Assembly: GCA_034336665.1 (NCBI GenBank)
Contig: JAPFBE010000003.1
Coordinates: forward strand, 33,516,360-33,580,359
Source: Luscinia megarhynchos
Taxonomy: Eukaryota > Chordata > Aves > Passeriformes > Turdidae
Direction: 5' to 3'
Length of the DNA stretch: 64,000 nucleotides
Shown here piece after piece: positions 37,443 through 48,860 of this stretch. Position 1 is the first letter of the stretch, and every line of letters starts with the position of its first letter. A program made the translations under genes and the position numbers. The notes below the pieces were generated by a model that had not been told where the DNA came from, ran no database searches, and saw nothing but the letters and a program-made list of their open reading frames with translations.

Positions 37443-39300
37443 TTCAATGTGACAATTCATAATTTTTCCACCCCATTTGTGACTGTTTACCAGACTGAAA
37501 ACAGTTTACTAAATCTGTGCTGTGCTTAAGAGGAAGCAAGCTGGTGATCACTGCTACCAAACAGAACTGAGGAACAGATGACTCTAGAATAACTGAATTT
37601 TGAAGCTCACACTTGTTCTGCACAGGAGAGGGATATGCAACAACTGGCATAATAAAGGTTTTCATAAGGTAGAATGGAAAGGGGGAATGCAGATGATGGA
37701 CAAATCTCACATCACTTCAGATGCTGGGAATCCCATGCTCATGCAGTGTTGACACTCCCCAAATGGATTTTCCCATGGCATGTTGTGCACATGGACGAGC
37801 ATGAAAATTCAAAGACTTCCATTCATCAGTTCTAGAACAACTGTCTAATATGTTAAGTAGGGGGAAAAAATCCAAAATCAAGCAAGTCAAGTCTGAATTT
37901 GAACTATGAACTTTAATAAACAGTATGGTGGACATTGGTAAATTTGTGGATGAGATTACATAGTATCCATTGTCTGAGAAATAAAGCACTAAATTCAGCG
38001 ACCCACTGTGTCCTATGGCATATATTTCATGAGGAGATCTCCCATAGGAGTTTCCAGTAAGGTGTCATTTTCATATTAAATAAAGGCTTTGTCAGACTCT
38101 CCTGAATAATTTTCAAAATAGAGTTTTTGAAATGAGATGTGGGATTCAACATCCTCAATACTTGTCTGGTTGTGCTCTGAGAAATACCACCCACTTACAT
38201 GCTGAGAGCTTCTGAAAAACCTGCTGATTTTCACTTTTCAGCAGGTTCAGTCAGTAACTCTTCTCCCTCAGAAAATCCTAAATGTGGGGCAGATTTGTGT
38301 GTATAATTACTTCGGAACTTTGATTTCCAAGATCAGGAACACATTTTTGGCAGTATGTTTGCCCCACCATCTTCACACCCATACATTTGCAAGACACTAT
38401 CACAGATTATTTATTAGTGCCACTGACAGCAGAAGGAAAGATGTGCCACATGTCATTCCTCCAGCACATCTCTGGGGGCTTGACTTCTGGTCTCTGTTTC
38501 TTTTGTGACATAGGAAACTACATGGCATACTGCAGAGCAGAGGTTAAAACTGGAGCATGGAGTTAAAACTAATCTTGGTGGTGTAGCTGAATATGTGTAG
38601 ATGTGGTAGAGGAAAGCTTGAGCTATGTGCATTTACAGATAAACTTTACTTCATTTAGCTCTTGCAGACACTGCTTGGATGGCCCCTGCCTGTTCAGACT
38701 GATGAGACAGTAGAGCATTCTGTATGTCAGTGGAAAATTTCAAATAACTTAGCCTCTGAAACAAAATTATTTTCCACTGAGTATTAACAAATGGATTTTT
38801 TTACAAAACTGAATAATTTGTTCAAGAACACATAGGTTTTCAGATGGTGGCAAAAGATGAGTTCCCAGCTGAGATGACACTTCCTAACAAATACCATGTT
38901 GCTCTACCAAAGCAGAGGGCTTGTCTGTCAAACTGTTGTAATTGTTACTTTAATTCAGTGAAGTTTATGTTATTGGTTTTTTGTTGTTTTTAAACTCTTT
39001 ATCTTTAGAAATTATCCTTAAAATTCTAAAACTACTGCTACTTCTTTTGTCACACTGTGGCAGTCACACAACATGAAATATTTTCGCTCGGACTATTAGA
39101 ATTTGGCGAAGTTACAATACCTGAAAATTAGGTCTTATAATGGGAAGCATTAGACCACTACATCTCACTAAGCAGCTCTATCTGCATAAGCTCAGAAACA
39201 TAGAAGTAAAAGCAGGAAAGGTCTCAAATACCTCAAATCTCAAGCACTGTGGTTCCATGTGACTGTACTGATTGTACACTGATTTCATCTGAGCTTGCAG
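37443..39300. other. Unique non-coding sequence
   Basis: AT-rich, no recognisable gene. It contains one perfect hairpin (38218-38247). A CpG-retaining stretch occurs near 39080-39110 (TTTTCGCTCGG, TTGGCGAAG). Confidence 0.55.
38218..38247. repeat. Perfect inverted repeat, 10-bp arms
   Basis: AACCTGCTGA (38218-38227) and TCAGCAGGTT (38238-38247) are exact reverse complements around a 10-nt T-rich loop. The arms contain CAGGTT/AACCTG E-box-like words. Confidence 0.88.
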
Positions 39301-39302
39301 GG

Positions 39303-39416
39303 GGGCAGTGGAGTCACTGGAAGGTCGAGTGACCCTCCCAAGGTCACTGACTGGCAGCCAGTGACCGAGTCACTATCACTGCCCATGGAAGTTCCCAGCT
39401 CTGAGCACAGTACGAG
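39303..39416 (-). mobile_element. Probable MIR-type core-SINE relic with nested palindrome
   Basis: The stretch around 39331-39351 (GAGTGACCC, CCCAAGGTCAC) and the following TGGCAG resemble the reverse complement of the conserved core of MIR elements (AAGTGACTTG, CCCAAGGTCAC, then TGGCAGAGC). The weaker downstream match CCCAGCTCTGAGCACAGT fits the next part of MIR. A near-perfect 25-bp palindrome lies at 39342-39366 (arms GGTCACTG and CAGTGACC plus an inner CTGGCAG). An outer pair GGGCAGTG (39303-39310) and CACTGCCC (39377-39384) encloses it. The family assignment is from memory of the consensus and is tentative. Confidence 0.45.
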
Positions 39417-42400
39417 GTAAGTGACACAAAGGTGCATCTTCTCTCAGCTTCCATTATGTTTCTAATCTCTCTTCACTACAGTAATGAATGATAATGAGTT
39501 GCAATCTTTTCTCTGGGTTGTTCTTGCTGCCGCATCGGTGACACTTATTGTTACAATAAAGATATAAGTGGAGAAAAAAATTGTGCTAAGTGGTATTATG
39601 AATAAGTAAACCTAAATAACTTACAAAAAGAACAGTGGTTGCAATAACTGGTTAGAAAGGACTGTCTTATTCAACGTGTCCATGTCAGGCAGGTCACTCT
39701 CTCCGTGCAAAAAGTAGACACGATTCAGTAAGTTCTATTTTATGTATGCAAACCTTACTAATGGGAAGGACAGGTACATGACTGACCTGATGATATTTAC
39801 AACACAAAGTAAACTCAGTTAACCTGGCACTAAGGATCAAGCTCCTGTTATGCAGTTGTACTTTGATGCTATAATATTAGCATTTCAGACTCCCAATTTT
39901 CAAAATTGCTCATGACTCAGGTCAGGTTTTTTGAAAGAACTGAGCACTCAGCAAAACTTTTTCAAAAGGCAACAGATTTTCAACCCTGCTCTGCTCTCAG
40001 TTTCTCCTACTGGGCAGAGTGATCTATGGAGCCTGTTGGGTGCTGAAGCCTTTATCAAGGTCTGATTGAGAACATTGTGCACTTTGCCTGAGAAGAAATG
40101 GAGTGAGAAGGAGGTGGGAAAGAGGCTTCAGCTGCTTTGTCTCTTTTCCTTCCACTTCACCTTCCCTTGGCCCTCATATCTTCTTCCTCTGATGCAGTAT
40201 TTGCATCTCCAGCACAGTTCCAACCATAGAAATAGCTGTTCTGAGCTGGAGCTGGAAAATACCATGGAAGAAGAGTGTGGGTTAGAGACAGTTTTGAGGA
40301 TAAAGAGACTGCAGTCAGCAAAGCTGATCCCCCCTGGTGTTAGTCTTGAGGCATGTCCCATCCTTGTGTTCTTGTAACAGTATTAGCCAAGTTGGCAGCT
40401 GCTGAAAATTCAATAGCAATAGAATCCTTTGTGTATTTTAGCAGGAGAATATTCCATATGTTTGATGCTATCCCCTTAATCATCTTATGCAATGTTAATG
40501 CTCTTGCTTTTCCTTGCTCTGCTGCAATCCCATACCTTGTGTTTTTTCATCCAGCTGGCTGTAAGTATGTGTTTGTGTGTGCATATGCACCATAATTAGT
40601 TTATACTGTATCAGATCAATTTTTTCTCCCACCCCAAATTTATGATTTAAATCGTCGCCATTCCTCTAATACCTTATTTTGGTAAGTCATATACTGTTTT
40701 CCTTTCCATGTAAAATTAGCATTTGTAATCATGAGTCTAACTGGTTGCTTAGAAGTCCTGGGAGTAAAGGAAAGGAGTAACCAAGAACTCACATGGTAGG
40801 GGAGTCTGCACTGTCTATAAACCTTGGAGCTGCCAAAGTATGTGATGTGTGTGATGGGGTAAGCTTCAATTTGAATTGCTTATATTTATGCAACTCCTCC
40901 CATCTATGTTGTCACTAAGACGACCTTCTTCTTAAAAAAATCCCACTAACTTGCAGATCTAATATTTTACCATGACTTTAGTTCAGCTGTTGTGCCAGTT
41001 CCTTCCATGAATTGCCATTTCTACTGAAGAATGGAGGGAAATATATTATATTAAAATAACATTTTTTGTATTTAGCTACCCAATTTCCTGGTCTCACTTG
41101 AGAACATCAGTTAAAAAGCCTATTATCTGTTTAAAAGAACAGTTTATTACAATCACTATTTTTCTTCTACCATTTGGGTTAATAAAAGTGCTTAAAATGT
41201 ATCTCAGATACTTAACCTTTAGTTTGATCAAGTCTGTTTTATGAAGTAAGATTTTTCAGTGGCTCATTATGGTAATTAAATTTAGCACTTTTAGTTTAAA
41301 GCACGCTGGAAGCTTTGAAATACCTGGTCCCTCTCTCTGTCCATTCATGCTATAAAGGTTTAACTCTCATGAAATGCCTTTAAAAATCTTTGTTGATTTT
41401 GATTTTGGTGGTGTCATTCATATCAGGGAGAATCCCACCAAAGTGATTATGCTGGTGGATCATAACTCTTAAAAGAGTGACATGGTGAGGGTAGAATTGC
41501 TATTTTCCACACTTGAAATGGTTATTGCCTGTGTTCTACTGTGGTGTATCAAGTTTTAAAACTTTAGAAAAAAGGATCATGAAAGTTCTGCTTTCTTGAA
41601 GGACAGCTTCTGTACCTAGGGTAGTAAGCAGCAAGCAGAACTGTCTAAATAATCAATTAATTGAATTTTTATTGTTTTTGTGGATTATCTGTATAGCAAC
41701 TTCTACATTTCTTGAAGAAATTTGTTATTCTAAGTAGATTCATGCTACTCTGAAATATTTCTGGTTCTACAGATTTGTTTTGAGTATTTAATACATGAAG
41801 CTGGACCTTTGCTGGTTAATTTATCAGCCACATCACACAATATTGTCTCTGTTTCTATCTGGAATGAGCATAATTCTTCAAATTGCATATCTGCTGGGAA
41901 TACAGTGTTTCTGAATTCACAGTTTGTATTCTACGAGTATACTGTAATATTCATTTAACATTAATTTTCCATGAATGTTTCATGTACCTTGTACTGGTTA
42001 ATAACATGAAGAGACTTTATGTATCCAAAACACTTCTTGTGGTGTATTCAGGGAATTTTTAAAGCTGTTATTACTATCCTTCACTAGTAGTTTGCAAACA
42101 GAATTTTTCAAGTTGCTTCCAAACTCCTCTCTTGGAACCTGTTCTGCATCCTTCACAGGTCACCATAACATCGTTCTGAAAATTCATACTTAAACTGAAA
42201 TGTCTTCTGAAAGTTGATGCAAAAAGAGCCTCCTTCCTCTATTTTGTGAAGCACTGGCCCAGCAAGGATCCATAATTAGGAGACTGTTTGCTTAGTCTAA
42301 CAAAAAAGTAGCGAGAAAAATAAACCATGGATTTTTTTATATGAATTCTGTTTCTGGCCCTTTCCTGGGAGGACTTCTGTTTTTCTTGCAATATGCAATG

Positions 42401-43673
42401 TTCATTTAGGTTCTATATAAAAATATTAAGATCTATAAAACAAGCAATTTCTTCTCTCTGTGTGTCTGCATTTAAGATCCATTCCCTAATTTTTCTCTCT
42501 CTTTCCCCCTTCCCTTAGAGGAGTTTTTGCCTTTCCTGTGTTCATACAGGCATAAAGGGCTCAAGAAGAGCAGCTTTCCTCTCTGATTAAATTTATAGAG
42601 ATGTTGTGCTGGCAATGCTGGAAGTGGCTGTCCATCACCCTCCCTCTCTATCAGCCCTTGGTACCAGCCAAGGGCCCTGAGATACTGCACACCTGTGAGA
42701 AGGGACAGGCTGAACCCCTGCCCTATATGTAACCCCACCACCCCCAGTGATGGTTTTCAGCTATATTCTGAGGGACAGGGGTCTTTTAGGGACACAGCCT
42801 TCCAGACACCTGGCTTTGATGGGGCTGCCATCAGCCATCTGAAACAGCCCTTGTGGCAGTGCCATAAGACCATGGGGGTTAGGCAGATGCACAGAGTCAC
42901 TGAAGTACCTGTGGAAGTGCACTGTGGGGAGCTGGACAATCATAAGTCTTACAGCACTTGCAGGTTTAATCATGATATACTTGCTTATAAAGATAATTTC
43001 AATAGGGCTGCACAGTATTCATTTTTAGGGAAGCCTGGTGGCTGCAGAAATCCTAAATCACAGCATTTGCATCCTGCTTGATGCTAATTTGGGCCAGTTC
43101 CAGCCCACGGAGTTCCTTTTCCATTGTGTCATTTAATTACACATTTACCCACACTTCTCAGCTAGTAAGAGCCTTGATATATGGCCTCTTAATCTAATAC
43201 TGATCTATTAAAAACTACACTCAGTATTTTAAAGTGTTAGACAACAGATGGAATTGACAGTTTTAATAGGTAGCAACTAACATCATCTCCCAATCTACAC
43301 CTCTGTATTGGATTTCAAGCAACTGATATCACTGTGGACATGTGCAGATATGGAGCTTGCATTTAAAGGCAGAAATTCAATCAATAGCCTGTCTCTCAAC
43401 AGAGCTTTACTAGATTATATCAGTTAGAAGTGACCATCTGGCCTAATCTTGGGAGTTCTGAGATATCATGTAGATCTTTTTCACTAATGTCATTTTTATT
43501 TGGTTAACATTAATAAACTGTAGCAAACATTGCAAATCTTGCAATCTGAAGCTGTAACTCAATTTTTGCCTTTTACATGAGACAAGTCAAACATCTGCTT
43601 CTCTAGGGGGAATGTGTGTGAGAGCCAGCAAAAGAAAGCTGCGATCGCTCTGAAGATTTTACTGTCTTTCTAG
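39417..43673. other. Unique non-coding sequence
   Basis: Mostly AT-rich, with a GC-richer portion at about 42480-42960 that carries overlapping open frames of up to 128 codons in both directions. No domain is recognisable and none is convincingly coding. No repeat family was identified. Confidence 0.5.
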
Positions 43674-43896
43674 GTGTTGTGAAATGATGGAAAGTGGCAG
43701 TCTTTTTTATTTACTAAAAGAAGAGTGTGTTACTAAAGGGTATCCAACAACTAATGTGATTACTTCTATGAATACAAAATATGGAGGGAAATATGTAGAT
43801 GCATTCTGGGGGGTTAAAGTTTCAGCGTATTCTATGACTGCGATAAAAGAAGAATGTACATTACATATTCATCCACCAGATTTATGCTACAAATAA
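43674..43896 (+). other. Unrecognised open frame behind a splice-acceptor-like site
   Basis: A pyrimidine-rich stretch ending CTTTCTAG at 43673 precedes an open frame that runs to a TAA at 43894-43896. The longest ATG-initiated form is 70 codons from 43684. The predicted peptide contains ECVTKGYP, KYGGKYVDAFWGVKV and IHPPDLCYK and matches no family I recognise. CpGs are locally kept (TGCGATCGC at about 43642, GCG near 43826 and 43841). It could be a terminal exon, an old gene remnant or conserved non-coding DNA that happens to be open. The length alone is within chance. Confidence 0.2.
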
Positions 43897-46412
43897 AGTC
43901 TAACTTTTAATCTGGTACAGTCAATATATATCAAATATCTGTGAAGAGTCGTTTAACGCTGTCACAGCCAGAATGCATAAACTCTGAAAAGCCTTTTTTA
44001 ATACCAGAGTCAAGAACATTCTCTTCTGGTTCTTTGCTCCTTTATATTTAATTTCAAATTCTATTTTGTGTTTGGCTGAACACCAACACTATTAGAAGTT
44101 CAGAAATGTTCTGTTCATAAAAATGGAAAATAAATGTCAGTGTCTTGGGTCTAATTATAACTTCGTACTAGTAAGTGGCACAATAGTGATTCAATTATGA
44201 AAGTTATTGTCATTGGATTTTGATCTTGCAAAATAAAAATCAGGAGTGATTTCTAAATGGATGTGATGTAATCAAACCCTTTTGAAATTCTGGAGGAAAA
44301 AAACCTACTCTGCCTCTCCCCAGACAAAATCTGAAATACAGACAAGTCCCTTAAATCCCTAACATAATAGTAAAGGGTAGAATTTCAGAGTTTTTATTGT
44401 AAAAATACTTCAAAATAGGGGTGAAAATAGGATCTGGAGAAACTGCACAATCATGGAATAGTACTCCTTACAAGTTAGATACTTTTTTTTTGGAAGAACA
44501 AAATTTTGATAAAAAGTGCCCTTGGAATATCTTGGATATGCAACATTTTATTTTTTGAAATTTTTTAAAATTTATTTTCCTGTTGCTTGGTAAAAGCCAA
44601 AAACCTAAAGTAGATTTCAGTTCCTGGATTTTTCTTTTCTTTGGCAGCCTTCCCTCTAAAAATTCTTATTCAAAGTATGTAAAAAATATTGTTTCTTTCA
44701 AAATGCATCACAGGCAATGTCAACATTCTCAGCCAGATCTAACAAGGGAATGGAGTTTTGCATAGCAAAGAGAGTTCCGAGACATCTTCTTTTCATTTTT
44801 TGCTACCAGCAGAATCCTGACATTGACACTGGCTGGCTCTGCTCTTCAGTGAAGCTAAAAATTTTGCAGTGTTTATTTACAAGAAAACTACTGAATACTT
44901 TTGCAGGAAGAAACCTCTACATTTACTCACTGCTAGTAGTTTATTGAATAGGAGCAGAACACAGCCAGTGGCTCTTTCCACTCTAGCAGGCTCTGCACAT
45001 ACATTACTTTTTTAAACTTTCTCTTTCTCACTGTAGTTAATAAATCAGGATGCAGATGAGAGATTCATAGTTAATTTTCAGTAGCTAGCACAGCATGTCT
45101 CAGTCTATAAAGTCCTGGAAGTCATGGGCTGTGAATTCCTTGATACTGACAAGCCAAACAGCTTAGAAATTATAATTATAACTTACAAGTGTCTTAAGGG
45201 TTGTTCTTCTGACATAAAACTAATTTCATGTTTTTATTCATAATGTGAAATAGACGAGAGGATGGGGCCTTATTTAGATTGAGCTCTCAGAGATATCACA
45301 GGCTCTGTGTCCTGATTATAATGGGAAAAGATCACTTACTTCGTTCCTTGTAGCTAGTTGACTCTTTCTGTGTGCTTTTTTTTGACAACCAGGCTAACAA
45401 AAAAGTGGGATTTCTTTCACTTTTCATTCTAGCTTTGCTTGTAGGCAGATATCTACTGGTGACTATTGATTTTTCATTAATTGTAGCCATACCAGAGTGT
45501 TTCAGGTTCCCTCCTGGTGGACTGGGTCTAGCTTGACACCTCCTTTTGCAGGAGTGATGAGTGACCCTGTGACTCCCTGAACAGAGGAATGGGGAGAGCT
45601 GGAAGGAGCCACAGAGAAATCATCTTCAGAGAGTGAGAAAAGTTCCTGTCACCCTGAAAGAAAGCATAATGTTCTGGAGACAGCAGCTCACCACCCAAAA
45701 TTTGGCTCGGGCTTGATAGGCTGAGGGTATTTGAGGGGCATGCTGTGTATGTTCTGGCACCCCAAAGCTCATTACAGCTGTGTTCCCCAAAGCCCAAACC
45801 AGAAACATTTGGCACACAGGCTGGCATTGGCAGCTTCCAGGAGGCCCAGGGTGAACCAAAGCACAAGTGTGGGACTAAAGCTGAATCCTTTCACAATCTC
45901 TGTAAAAGAAAACATGTCAAGCTACATGGAGGCATTGGCAGGCCAAGGGCTATAAGGCACTAGTGAGAGAGAGAATGGGTTTCTGTTTGTTGAGTGAGCC
46001 TTCCTTCCCTGCCTCATTTGGCTCGTGTTAACTGCTGGGGATTAGGAGTTGCTCTGCTGCACTAGTGGAGCTGTGCTGGCCTTTAGGTGCTTAAAGGAGC
46101 TGTGGTAGTTTCAATCTCACTTTTGCACATGCAACTGAGGATTTGCATTCATTAAAAGTCCAGTAATTCCCACATGGACATGCAATGTCAGCATTGGTAA
46201 ATTCAGACATTGAACATAATATAATTTTAGCTAGGGTAGGTGAAGTTCCTCATATCCCTCACAGAAATTCCATGCATTTATACTTGATGAATTCAGATCT
46301 TTCTTCAGAGAAATTTGGAGTGGGAACTATCTCACAAGGATGTTGTGGGGTTATGCAGAGAGAAAATTAGAAAGGTTAAAGCCCAACTAGAACTTAATGT
46401 GCTTACTGCTGT
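43897..46412. other. Unique non-coding sequence
   Basis: AT-rich to 45480, then a GC-richer patch (45480-45960) with several overlapping open frames of up to 112 codons on both strands. None of these has a recognisable motif. Confidence 0.5.
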
Positions 46413-46431
46413 AAAAAAAAAAAAAAAAAAA
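46413..46431. repeat. A19 homopolymer
   Basis: Nineteen uninterrupted A residues. The upstream sequence shows no recognisable processed pseudogene or SINE body, so the tract may be a simple expansion. Confidence 0.9.
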
Positions 46432-47597
46432 GAGTTTTAACAAATAATTCCATAACAAAAGGTCAAGATTCCAACATATGAGCTGCAAAGAAGGGACTCC
46501 GTGTACACATTGGTTTTCTCATGCTGTGAGAGGTTAGTGGGAAATTTAATTTTTCATACAGCCCCAACTTGCTTGAAGAATAGGAATCCTTTTTTTTTTT
46601 TCTTTCATCTCTCAGCATGGAATAGGAGTTTAAATAACCTCATCACAGTTTCTGCAGTCATCCAAGATTAATTTAAAGAGGACCTCTGGACGTGGAGACT
46701 TAAGGTGTTCACCATAGAAATATAGAGAATTGTACAAAGTGATCTGCAATTTACTTGTGTATGGTGCTGAACCAAGGCATGACTGAACTGGATGCTACGT
46801 TCATCTCTTCAGACAAGAAATATTTGGAATACCTCTCTCAACATCTGTTTATGCTGTTCCTTTATATTGTCTATTGTTGTTGTTATTATTATTATTATTA
46901 TTATTTAGAAAAATGTTGCTTTATAACACCATTAAAAGTTGTTCATTGTCTTGGGTGGTCTTCTGTGTTACCTTTCACTTTGTTTTTCATTTTGGTCAGG
47001 TTTCTCTTGTCCTTGTGAGACTCACTTGGATTAGACTGTGATGCATGTCTTGCTGGGCTGAGCCAGATTGTGGATGATAAATACCAAAGAAAAACAACCT
47101 GCAGCTGCTGGAAAATCCACTGCAACCTCTGCTATTGCAAAGACAAAACCCTAGAAGGTCAACTGATAGAAGGGTTTCCACAATATTCAGAAGGAAGATT
47201 TCTGTAAGGGAAATGAAAATCAATTTCAGAATGTGTTTGAAAGGTGAGATTTGGTTAATTTATTGCATAGAGAGATCAGCTGGAAGAGAATTCTCCATCT
47301 GGATTAGTTTTTCCTCACAGCAACTTGCTTTCGTATCTTGGACTGCTGGTCCTTTCTGGGCCTGTTTGCATTAATATATCTAGAACTTCTGCTTAATGAT
47401 AACAACAAGTGAAAAATTTCTAGGAAGCTTATACTGATCCCTACCTTCCTGAAGGATATATTTTTAAAATATAAAATAATTATTCTCATTATTTAAATTC
47501 TAAGAGAGAAAAAAGTAATTTTTTAAAAAAGAATGTGTACCAAGCTGATAGACAATATTAATTTAATTTAATTATAATCATGGCTTACTTGATTTTT
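46432..47597. other. Unique non-coding sequence with a short TTA array
   Basis: No gene recognised. A (TTA)n microsatellite of about seven units lies at 46883-46905. It gives a run of tyrosines in one frame. Confidence 0.55.
46883..46905. repeat. (TTA)n microsatellite
   Basis: About seven TTA units following a short GTT run. Confidence 0.9.
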
Positions 47598-47690
47598 GAA
47601 AAGAAAAGTGAAGAAGGAAAAGAAAAAGGAAAGTGAAGGAAAGGGGAAGGGGAAAAGTAAAAAAGGGAAAAGGGAAAAGGAGAGAGGAAA
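47598..47690. repeat. Polypurine tract
   Basis: About 93 bp of A and G on the plus strand, broken by only a few T residues, with repeated GGGGAA, GGGAAAA and GGAAA blocks. Such strand asymmetry allows triplex (H-DNA) formation in principle. A second, looser purine-rich stretch follows at about 47865-47950. Confidence 0.8.
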
Positions 47691-48379
47691 TTTAAGATTT
47701 CCTTACAGGGAAAGTATCTCAAAAAGGAAAAAAATGCAATGATAGTTCCTGGGTCTAACTCCTTTAGTCTGAAGCAGTGAGGCTGGAAAAAATCAGGTGC
47801 AAGCTGGGACCACAGGTGACTGTATTGCATGGAGTGAGATAATTCAGAAAGAAAATGTTACACAGAGGGAAATGGAAGTAGAAAAAGAGAGGAGATGACA
47901 GGAAGGATCTTCAATAAGAATATGAGGAAGAGAGGGAAAGGAAGGACCAGAAGTGTCTGATGAGAGACTGCCGTTCTGAAAACCTTATAATCAAGAAATT
48001 TGTTGATGACTTCAGGCACCAAATGAAAGACTGATCTTCACCTTCACCTTAAAATCACTGTCACCTCTCTAGGATGTCCCAAAATACATCCAGAGGTGTG
48101 TTTAAGTCCTTTGGTTATATTCAGCCCAATCTGATTCCACCAAGGTGGAATTTAACATTCCCCATAATAATGTGCCTGACAGTTCAACTTGATATATATG
48201 AATGAAACAAGTCTCCACTTACTAATAAATGTTCAAAGTGTAGGATTTTTGGTGGAGAGTAAGGAAAAATATACGCTGTATAGCATTAATTGCATCTCTC
48301 TCAAGCATGAAATTCTGATATATTATGACTTTTAAAAAATATATGACAATAATATATTGCATACATTTCAGAAGAAAAT
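47691..48379. other. Unique non-coding sequence
   Basis: Purine-rich then AT-rich DNA with no recognisable element or gene. Confidence 0.55.
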
Positions 48380-48860
48380 TATGTCTTTACCTTGAAAATC
48401 TACTTTCTCTGGCAAGCTGATATAATCATTTTAGTGAAGGACGAGCACTGCAGAGAGATAACCTGCAAGTATTTGAAGGTTAGAAGCGATGAACAAAAGG
48501 CTGAGGGTTTACTTTGCATGCAAATAAGTAATTCATCACAAATCCATAAACCAATTAGTAATGAACTAATGATATTGCTTAACAACTGTATTTTTGATTA
48601 ACATATAAATAATTTAGGTGAGCATTTCTTTGGTCATGCCAGTTTCTGCTATTATTTACTAGCCTTGTCATGGCTGCTCTTAGATCACATACCCCTTATA
48701 AAACATTTCCCAATCTATTGCAAGGACCAGTTTGTTTTAATGTGCTCAGTTAACACTGCTGGAGCTATTAACAAGCTTATTAGCATAATCCATCGTGATA
48801 TATCATTGTATAAAAGTTCAGCTCCACAACTGAATGGGACTGGGAAATGGCTTTGAAGAT
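48380..48860. other. Candidate conserved non-coding element
   Basis: Complex, repeat-free sequence with a POU octamer ATGCAAAT at 48518-48525 next to a TAAGTAATTC word. It also has multiple TTAGTAATGA, CTAATGA and ATTAGC homeodomain-like words and surviving CpGs (GGACGAGC, GAAGCGATG, CATCGTGA). The plus-strand open frames here are short and unrelated to any family. Enhancer-like texture, inferred only. Confidence 0.35.

Noticed and set aside
43420..43460. TTAGAAGTGACCATCTGGCC resembling a CR1 3' piece
   Set aside because: Too short and too diverged to separate from chance.
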